A stretch of DNA of 64,000 nt from an uncultured Clostridia bacterium (lineage in GTDB: Bacteria; Bacillota; Clostridia; Lachnospirales; Anaerotignaceae), in assembly GCA_910586765.1 (NCBI GenBank), contig CAJUJJ010000001.1:62001-126000 (forward strand), in the 5' to 3' direction. A program made the position numbers and the translations under genes. This document shows positions 1 through 4,479 of this stretch, one piece after another; position 1 is the first letter of the stretch; each line of letters starts with the position of its first letter. The notes beneath the pieces were generated by a model that did no database searches, was not told the origin of the DNA, and worked only from the letters and a program-made list of their open reading frames with translations.

Positions 1-774
1 ATGATTTGCTCCTGTAAAAAAAGAATATCCTTTTAATATACAATATGTCAGTAAACAAGTAACATTAATACGTACAAACATTTTATAGTCTAAAAATCTT
101 TGCATTTTTTGCTGTCCATTTACAGAAGCATACAATACAAAACCTGCTCCTATTATCGCCCCTCCTGAAAATCCTCCTCCAGGAGAAATGTGACCATTTA
201 ATACAACATAAATACCAAATAAAAATAGCAAAGGTGCTAACAAATTCGCTATTCTTTTTAATATCGTATTGCTGTCTTCTTTATCAAACATTTCATCTTC
301 TTGTTCTTCTCTTTGCTCTTGTTCTGTTGTGTTATATTTATCTTTTTTCAAAAGCATTATGACACATATTACAGCTAAAAACAGTACATTAGATTCTCCA
401 AAAGTATCAAATGCTCTATAATCTAATATCATACCAGCTACAATATTTGTTGCTCCTGTTTCTTCCACACCATTTTCAATATATCTTTGCACTACTTCAT
501 TCGATGCAGGGTTATTACTTCCCCCAAAATAAGGCAATGCTGTCACAGTATGAAGTAATATCCCTATAAATGTGGCACAGACAAACACACACATCAACAT
601 ATAAAATATTGCTTTTTTTCTTCCGCTCCATATATATTTTTCAAAATTTTCCTGCAATTTTTCAAAATCTATTTTTTTAAATGAAATCTTTTTTGACATT
701 TCAATGGCTTCCTCTCCATTGACCCAATCTACAAAATGCTGCCATTTTGATTTCTTATTTTGCTCATTCATCAT
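1..774 (-). CDS. MnhB-domain subunit of an Mrp-type cation/proton antiporter (3' end outside window)
   Basis: The frame is open for 258 residues from an ATG at 774 and runs off the left edge. It has a short polar N-terminus, a membrane segment near residues 55-75, a Glu/Lys-rich loop, and later the glycine-rich stretch SPGGGFSGGAI that is typical of MnhB/MrpB. The family forms a membrane subunit of multi-subunit Na+/H+ antiporters. The start overlaps the end of the DUF4040 gene by 11 bp (ATG at 774 or 771), so the two are translationally coupled. The fused N-terminal region before the MnhB domain resembles MbhE-like subunits of group 4 hydrogenase/Mrp complexes. That is why I do not assign a plain mrpB symbol. 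Confidence 0.8.
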   Translation of the reverse strand, partial: MMNEQNKKSKWQHFVDWVNGEEAIEMSKKISFKKIDFEKLQENFEKYIWSGRKKAIFYMLMCVFVCATFIGILLHTVTALPYFGGSNNPASNEVVQRYIENGVEETGATNIVAGMILDYRAFDTFGESNVLFLAVICVIMLLKKDKYNTTEQEQREEQEDEMFDKEDSNTILKRIANLLAPLLFLFGIYVVLNGHISPGGGFSGGAIIGAGFVLYASVNGQQKMQRFLDYKMFVRINVTCLLTYCILKGYSFFTGANH

Positions 775-1012
775 GTGTTCCCTTTATTTGATGTACTTTT
801 TTTAATGTGAGGAAGAATAATATACTTGTAATACCAGTACCAACTGCCGCCTCTGTAATTGCTAAATCTGGCGACTCCAAAAATATCCATACAATAGACA
901 TTACAATGCTATATGCCATAAATATAATAACCGCTCTTAAAAGCCTTTTTGTTACAGAAACCAGTACAGCACATACAATTAAAAATAAAAGTAATAAATT
1001 TTCTATCAACAT
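764..1012 (-). CDS. DUF4040 / MbhD-like subunit of Mrp antiporter
   Basis: This 82-residue hydrophobic protein has three predicted membrane helices. It carries the block SPDLAITEAAVGTG, which is characteristic of the MbhD/DUF4040 domain found in the C-terminal part of MrpA or as a free subunit. Here it is a separate gene. It lies one base downstream of mnhG and overlaps the MnhB gene, so it belongs to the same operon. The role in a cation/proton antiporter is inferred from family and context. Confidence 0.85.
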   Translation of the reverse strand: MLIENLLLLFLIVCAVLVSVTKRLLRAVIIFMAYSIVMSIVWIFLESPDLAITEAAVGTGITSILFFLTLKKVHQIKGTHDE

Positions 1013-1013
1013 A

Positions 1014-1319
1014 TTATTTTTCTTTCATCCTTTCTTCTAAATTCAAATTTGTAAGTATTTCCGTTTTTGAAATCAAATGGCTACTCACAGGGCTTGTTAT
1101 CCACAAAAACAACACTACCAAAAACAATTTTAATATGTGATATATGTCAAGTCCTAATATCATTAACCCTATCATAACCAATGCTGTACCTAATGTATCT
1201 GCTAATGCTGCTGCGTGCATACGATTTAATGTATAATGAAATCGATATAATCCCAACACTGCTACTGCAAAAACAAACATACCTACCAACACAAATATTA
1301 TCCCTACTATTTTACTCAC
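1014..1319 (-). CDS. mnhG: MnhG/MrpG subunit of Na+/H+ antiporter
   Basis: The product is about 101 residues with three membrane segments. The sequence HAAALADTLGTALVMIG matches the MnhG/PhaG family. I place the start at a GTG (1319) because a GGGAGG ribosome site lies about nine bases upstream. The longer frame to 1379 adds an unlikely basic leader. The start overlaps the stop of mnhF by 8 bp, as is usual for coupled mrp genes. MnhG is a small membrane subunit of the hetero-oligomeric antiporter. Confidence 0.88.
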   Translation of the reverse strand: MSKIVGIIFVLVGMFVFAVAVLGLYRFHYTLNRMHAAALADTLGTALVMIGLMILGLDIYHILKLFLVVLFLWITSPVSSHLISKTEILTNLNLEERMKEK

Positions 1320-1638
1320 GTCTTTCTTCCTCCCTTCTTTCTTTATAAAGTAACCAACCCTTATGATACAATGTAACAATGCGACACAACACCACTACTG
1401 CTAAAAAACTTAGCATAGAATATACCAATGCGATGTCTACCAAAAAAGCTTCTTTTAAATATACAGACAATATACAAATAAAACTAACTGCTAATGTTGC
1501 TATAACATTAATGCAAATCATACGGTCTGTATATCTAGGCCCTTTTAATGCCTTATAAAGACAGAAAAACATTAAAATAGAAAGAAAAACCATACACCCA
1601 AACAACACTATATACAATAAATTTTCACTTTCTATCAC
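1312..1638 (-). CDS. mnhF: MnhF/MrpF subunit of Na+/H+ antiporter
   Basis: The 108-residue protein has three membrane segments. The block GPRYTDRMICINVI matches MnhF/PhaF (consensus GPs..DRvva.N). It overlaps mnhE by 14 bp and mnhG by 8 bp. The E-F-G order is the conserved order in mrp operons. The C-terminal tail is very charged (KERREEERRE). Confidence 0.9.
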   Translation of the reverse strand: MIESENLLYIVLFGCMVFLSILMFFCLYKALKGPRYTDRMICINVIATLAVSFICILSVYLKEAFLVDIALVYSMLSFLAVVVLCRIVTLYHKGWLLYKERREEERRE

Positions 1639-2107
1639 TTTTTTCTCTCCTTTCTATTTCAAAAAGTTTTTGTGCAAATATACCGTTTTCCACTTCTTCC
1701 TCCCTTCTACTGTCTAATACATGTACTGTAAACTCTTTTCCCTCCATTCCTACTGTAATTGTTCCTGGTGTTAATGTAATAGAATTTGCTAATAACACTC
1801 TCATTCTTTCATCTTCTAATTGAGATGTAAATGTTACAAAACTTGGGTGCCATTGATTCATATTAGGATTTAATATTAATTTCATCACAGCAATATTTGA
1901 CTTTATAATTTCTATAAAAAGCACAATAGCATATTTTATAAAATCAAATAAATGTCCACTTAAAACACTTGGTCTTTTCTCCTCTCTTATAAATTTTTGA
2001 GTGAAATAATACAATGCTCCACAAATGAACGAACCAATTATAGCAAGTTCTATTGTTACCCTTCCATTGAACAAAAACCACATCAAATACATTACTATAA
2101 ACAGCAC
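1625..2107 (-). CDS. mnhE: MnhE/MrpE subunit of Na+/H+ antiporter
   Basis: This 160-residue membrane protein has hydrophobic segments in its first half and the conserved MnhE block LANSITLTPGTITV near residue 105. It starts at GTG (2107) behind GGAGGG. It is the first gene of the left-pointing operon mnhE-mnhF-mnhG-DUF4040-MnhB. In the family MrpE is needed for full antiport and for complex assembly. The gene is preceded by a leader carrying its own terminator. Confidence 0.9.
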   Translation of the reverse strand: MLFIVMYLMWFLFNGRVTIELAIIGSFICGALYYFTQKFIREEKRPSVLSGHLFDFIKYAIVLFIEIIKSNIAVMKLILNPNMNQWHPSFVTFTSQLEDERMRVLLANSITLTPGTITVGMEGKEFTVHVLDSRREEEVENGIFAQKLFEIERREKSDRK

Positions 2108-2143
2108 AAATTTTCCCTCCTTACATTATTATTTTTATATTGA

Positions 2144-2179
2144 ATAAAAAAGGCACAATGAAACAAAATTCATTGTACC
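2144..2179 (-). terminator. Terminator-like hairpin in the leader of the mnh operon
   Basis: On the minus strand an 11-bp stem (2169-2179 with 2152-2162, one G-U pair) with a short loop is followed by TTTTTT. The stem pairs fully only in minus-strand RNA. It lies between the promoter at 2300-2328 and mnhE, so it would stop transcription before the operon unless it is opened. Confidence 0.7.
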
Positions 2180-2299
2180 AAACATCACCAACTTTTTTAT
2201 TTTTGTCACTTTTGCAGGTACTTTGCTGCAATCATTTATGTACTATAAAACCATCAAAATCACACGATATTTTACCATAATAAATATGCTTCATTGTCT

Positions 2300-2328
2300 A
2301 TTATGCACTAATTTGCATAAATTGTCAA
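2300..2328 (-). promoter_or_regulatory. Promoter for mnh operon leader
   Basis: TTGACA (2323-2328) and CATAAT (2300-2305) are separated by 17 bp on the minus strand and point to mnhE. The implied leader is about 185 nt. It contains a small hairpin (TTGCAG...CTGCAA) and the terminator-like stem at 2144-2179. Confidence 0.65.
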
Positions 2329-2372
2329 TATTGCTTGTACTTTATCATTTACGCTTTGTTCAAAAATCAATA

Positions 2373-2430
2373 CAAAAATACTATTTTACTAGGCTATTTT
2401 TACTAAAAATAATGGTGAAATAGTATTTTT
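2373..2430. repeat. AT-rich inverted repeat
   Basis: AAAAATACTATTT and its complement AAATAGTATTTTT form arms of about 13-15 bp around an inner AT-rich palindrome. It lies upstream of the mnh promoter. It could be a bidirectional terminator or the end of a small mobile repeat; nothing decides between these. Confidence 0.5.
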
Positions 2431-2569
2431 AATTTATTGTATCATAATTCATATTATTTTTACAGACTTTTTTTCAATACTAAAATAACTAATGTAATAT
2501 TCTTTTAAAAAAATTGTTATTTGCAATAAGTTTTATAAAAAAGGTCAAAAATAAAACATAGGTATTATT

Positions 2570-2720
2570 AAGGAGCGACTAAAAAAACATTTTTAAAATA
2601 GGGGAACTTTGTCCGCTGTCTCAGCTTCGCTTCGGTCGTTGCAGAACAAACGTCCACTGGACGTTTGTTCTGCAACTCAAACTCCACAGGCTTTTTGAAA
2701 AAAGCTTGACCAAAAACTCT
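2570..2720. repeat. Palindromic intergenic repeat element
   Basis: The core is a perfect inverted repeat with 18-bp arms around one base (2639-2675; arm sequence TTGCAGAACAAACGTCCA). It is flanked by a GC-richer stretch and by a second small inverted repeat (CTTTTTGAAAAAAG). The composition differs from the AT-rich surroundings. It has the look of a dispersed clostridial repeat or MITE. No second copy was noticed in the window. Confidence 0.5.
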
Positions 2721-2802
2721 TTTAGAAAATTTAATTTTCCCATTTGTAAATGAAAGTTTATTGACAGACTGATAAATAATTATTACCTATATTTATATTT
2801 TT

Positions 2803-2822
2803 ATGTAATATAATCAATTTAG
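2803..2822 (+). repeat. 20-bp junction repeat, left copy
   Basis: ATGTAATATAATCAATTTAG lies exactly where the N-terminal lipoprotein fragment stops. It matches 18 of 20 bases at 35931-35950, where the C-terminal fragment begins. If the two gene parts are rejoined, the two copies become inverted repeats facing each other, as in the ends of an inserted element. TCA sits beside both gene parts as a possible 3-bp target duplication. Confidence 0.75.
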
Positions 2823-3158
2823 CTGAGCAAATGCTAATGGATAATCTTCTTTTCCTTCATTATAGACATAAATGCCCGCCTCTGTACCAAGAAGGGCGAT
2901 GTCTGCATTATCAGAGAGCAATGCAGTCATAGATTTATCTGCACCTTGCCCTATTGAAACAGAAATATCTAAACCTTCCTGTTCAAAGAAATCAAGTTCT
3001 TGAGCTACATATTGTGGGGCATAAAAAACAGAATGAACAACTTCATTCAATCGAACAGGAACTAATGCAGTTTCTTGTTTTTGAGAGCAAGCAGTGAAAA
3101 GTGAAAAAGACAGTATACCAGTTAAAAAAAGTGCTATTACAGACTTACTTTTTTTCAT
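2814..3158 (-). pseudogene. N-terminal fragment of an ABC-transporter substrate-binding lipoprotein
   Basis: The gene starts at ATG 3158 behind AGGAGG. It encodes a lipoprotein signal (hydrophobic run, then LFTACSQ) and the first domain of a NitT/TauT/NMT1-type binding protein (FYAPQYVAQELDFF, then QGADKSMTALLS). After 114 residues it stops at TGA, inside the 20-bp junction repeat. The last native residues are AFAQ. The family continues LTQR..., and exactly that sequence opens the C-terminal fragment at 35952 on the other strand. The product is truncated and unlikely to bind substrate. Such proteins deliver nitrate, sulfonate or thiamine-precursor ligands; the ligand here is unknown. Confidence 0.88.
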
Positions 3159-3250
3159 ATAAAATACCTCCTGAAAATAGCTTGTGATATAGTTATTACA
3201 ATAATATGTGACATAACGAAATATGGTACATTGTCCTTTGAAATGCGTTA

Positions 3251-3295
3251 TAAAAAAATAAAAAAATTCCTTACAATACAGATATTGTAAGGAAT
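3251..3295 (-). terminator. Intrinsic terminator of the retron RNA array
   Basis: A perfect 13-bp stem (3283-3295 with 3266-3278) with a 4-nt loop is followed on the minus strand by TTTTTTTATTTTTTT. It lies 15 bases beyond the last RNA copy and acts only on left-going transcription. It therefore closes the array transcript before the lipoprotein gene. It is one of three arguments that the array is read from the minus strand. Confidence 0.88.
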
Positions 3296-3310
3296 AAAAG
3301 TATAGAAAAG

Positions 3311-3510
3311 TTAGATTTTCTGCTAACAAAACAGATATACTGTTCTAACACTTTAGCACCATACGCTCCGCAGACGGGTTTACCGACAGGATACTGCTAC
3401 AACCCGTCTGCGGAGCCGTATGGTAGCGAGTGACGTAGAACATTGTGGTGAAATAGTAATTAAAAAACAACTTTGAAGCTACTCCAAAGCAATCAGACCA
3501 GAAAATCTAA
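3311..3510 (-). ncRNA. Retron-like RNA, copy 1 (promoter-distal)
   Basis: The outer stem (a1/a2-like) is 10 perfect base pairs, 3501-3510 with 3311-3320. In minus sense the order is: outer stem, conserved UGGUCU, short hairpin 3471-3489 (CUUUGGAG/CUUCAAAG, UAG loop, one G-U pair), then a basal stem (3436-3442 with 3341-3347, TAGAACA/TGTTCTA). Next comes a long hairpin, 3359-3423. Its variable stem is 22 bp with one bulged base and is GC-rich (CCGCAGACGGG), unlike the AT-rich genome. The loop 3381-3400 shares its core with the other copies. This short-hairpin-then-long-hairpin order inside an outer stem is the msr-msd order of retron RNAs. Confidence 0.85.
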
Positions 3511-3548
3511 TTTAATAGATTACAAATATAAAATTTTTTTAAAAATAA

Positions 3549-3748
3549 GGTTAGGCTTTCTGCTAACAAAGCAATTATACTGTTCTGACACTTCAGCACA
3601 TCAGTAAATATATTTAGTTTTCCGAAGGCTACTGTCATAACTGAATATATTTACATCGATGTGCGATGGCGCAGAACATTGTGGTGAAATAGTAGTTAAA
3701 AAACAACTTTGAAGCTACTCCAAAGCAAATAGACCAAAAAACCTAACC
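3549..3748 (-). ncRNA. Retron-like RNA, copy 2
   Basis: The outer stem GGTTAGG...CCTAACC (3549-3555 with 3742-3748) can extend by a few pairs including G-U in minus sense. The short hairpin is 3707-3725. The basal stem is 3581-3587 with 3672-3678 (TGTTCTG/CAGAACA); compared with copy 1, both sides changed and pairing was kept. The variable hairpin 3596-3664 is AT-rich. It has a lower stem GCACATC/GATGTGC, a small asymmetric internal loop, and a 16-bp upper stem with one G-U or A-C position five pairs from the loop. The segment after the variable stem (GCGATGG) differs slightly from the GCGAGTG of the other copies. Confidence 0.85.
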
Positions 3749-3779
3749 TAATAAATCACAATATCATATTTTAAAAAAA

Positions 3780-3982
3780 GGTTAGGCTTTCTGCTAACAA
3801 AGCAGATATACTGTTTTAACACTTTAGCCCTCCGTACAATAGATGAGGTAGTTCCGAAGGATACTTTAACCTACCTTATCTATTGTCATGGAGGAGCGAG
3901 TGACGTAAAACATTGTGGTGTAATGGTAGTTTTTAAACAACTTTGAAGCTACTTCAAAGTAATCAGACCAGAAAACCTAACC
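3780..3982 (-). ncRNA. Retron-like RNA, copy 3
   Basis: The outer stem is 12 bp in minus sense with one G-U pair (3971-3982 with 3780-3791). The short hairpin 3941-3959 is perfect (CTTTGAAG/CTTCAAAG). The basal stem is 3812-3818 with 3906-3912 (TGTTTTA/TAAAACA), a third paired variant. The variable hairpin 3829-3894 has a lower stem CCTCC/GGAGG, a 2x3 internal loop and an upper stem of about 15 bp with one wobble position. Its sequence is unrelated to the other copies. The loop keeps the conserved CCGAAGGATACT core (plus sense). Confidence 0.85.
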
Positions 3983-4015
3983 CATAACATACAATATAAA
4001 ATTTTAATAACGAAT

Positions 4016-4220
4016 AGGTTGAATTTTCTGCAAACAAAGCAATTATACTGTTTTGACACTTTAGCCACTGCACCGGTACTCTGGCTTTTACCGAAGGATA
4101 CTGTTACAAAGCTAGAGTACCGGTCGCAGTGAGCGAGTGACGCAAAACATTGTGGTGTAATGGTAGTTCTTAAACAACTTTGAAGCTACTTCAAAGCAAA
4201 CAGACCAGAAAATTCAACCT
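4016..4220 (-). ncRNA. Retron-like RNA, copy 4 (promoter-proximal)
   Basis: This is the first copy read from the minus-strand promoter. It has a perfect 13-bp outer stem (4208-4220 with 4016-4028; AGGTTGAATTTTC). This differs from copies 1-3 yet still pairs. The short hairpin is 4178-4196. The basal stem is 4049-4055 with 4143-4149 (TGTTTTG/CAAAACA), the fourth variant. The variable hairpin 4066-4131 has a lower stem CACTGC/GCAGTG, a one-base bulge and a 16-bp upper stem including ACCGGT, with one G-U or A-C position. The predicted transcript start is about 6 nt before the outer stem, so this RNA has almost no leader. Confidence 0.87.
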
Positions 4221-4232
4221 TTATTGTAAAAT

Positions 4233-4260
4233 ATTATAACATAGTGATTTGAAATGTCAA
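4233..4260 (-). promoter_or_regulatory. Promoter of the retron RNA array
   Basis: Consensus TTGACA (4255-4260) and TATAAT (4233-4238) lie 16 bp apart on the minus strand, with an extended -10 (TGTTATAAT). Transcription would start near 4226, at the edge of copy 4, and run left through all four copies to the terminator at 3251-3295. That gives a transcript of about 970 nt. It is back to back with the promoter of the protein operon. Confidence 0.85.
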
Positions 4261-4298
4261 CTTTTTTTACATATTTTTATAATATTTTATAATATTAC

Positions 4299-4327
4299 TT
4301 GAAAAATGAAATAAAAATCTGTATAAT
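4299..4327 (+). promoter_or_regulatory. Promoter of the retron protein operon
   Basis: TTGAAA (4299-4304), a 17-bp spacer and TATAAT (4322-4327) point right. The start codon of the first gene is at 4480, so the untranslated leader would be about 145 nt. The two divergent promoters are separated by 38 bp. Confidence 0.65.
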
Positions 4328-4479
4328 TGTCATAGAAATGTATGTAAAAAATGTATTTGTAGTAATATCATGTCAATTTGTTTCACAATAAAATTACAAC
4401 TGTGCTATTTTGTTTATTTTTGGTATAAAAATGGTGCAGTTTAAAAAATATCATATATAGAAAGAAGGGATTTCTATTA

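Noticed and set aside
2223..2423. 66-residue plus-strand frame upstream of the mnh operon
   Set aside because: It lies antisense to the mnh promoter and leader, has no ribosome site and runs through an inverted repeat.
3311..4220. CRISPR array
   Set aside because: Repeats are about 200 bp with long internal pairing, linkers are AT-rich and only 31-38 bp, and no cas gene is present.
3311..4220. Array transcribed from the plus strand together with the RT operon
   Set aside because: No promoter before copy 1 and no terminator after copy 4 on the plus strand. Both are present on the minus strand, and the short-then-long hairpin order fits retrons only in minus sense. The G-U pattern of the variable stems alone would favour plus sense, so this was weighed.
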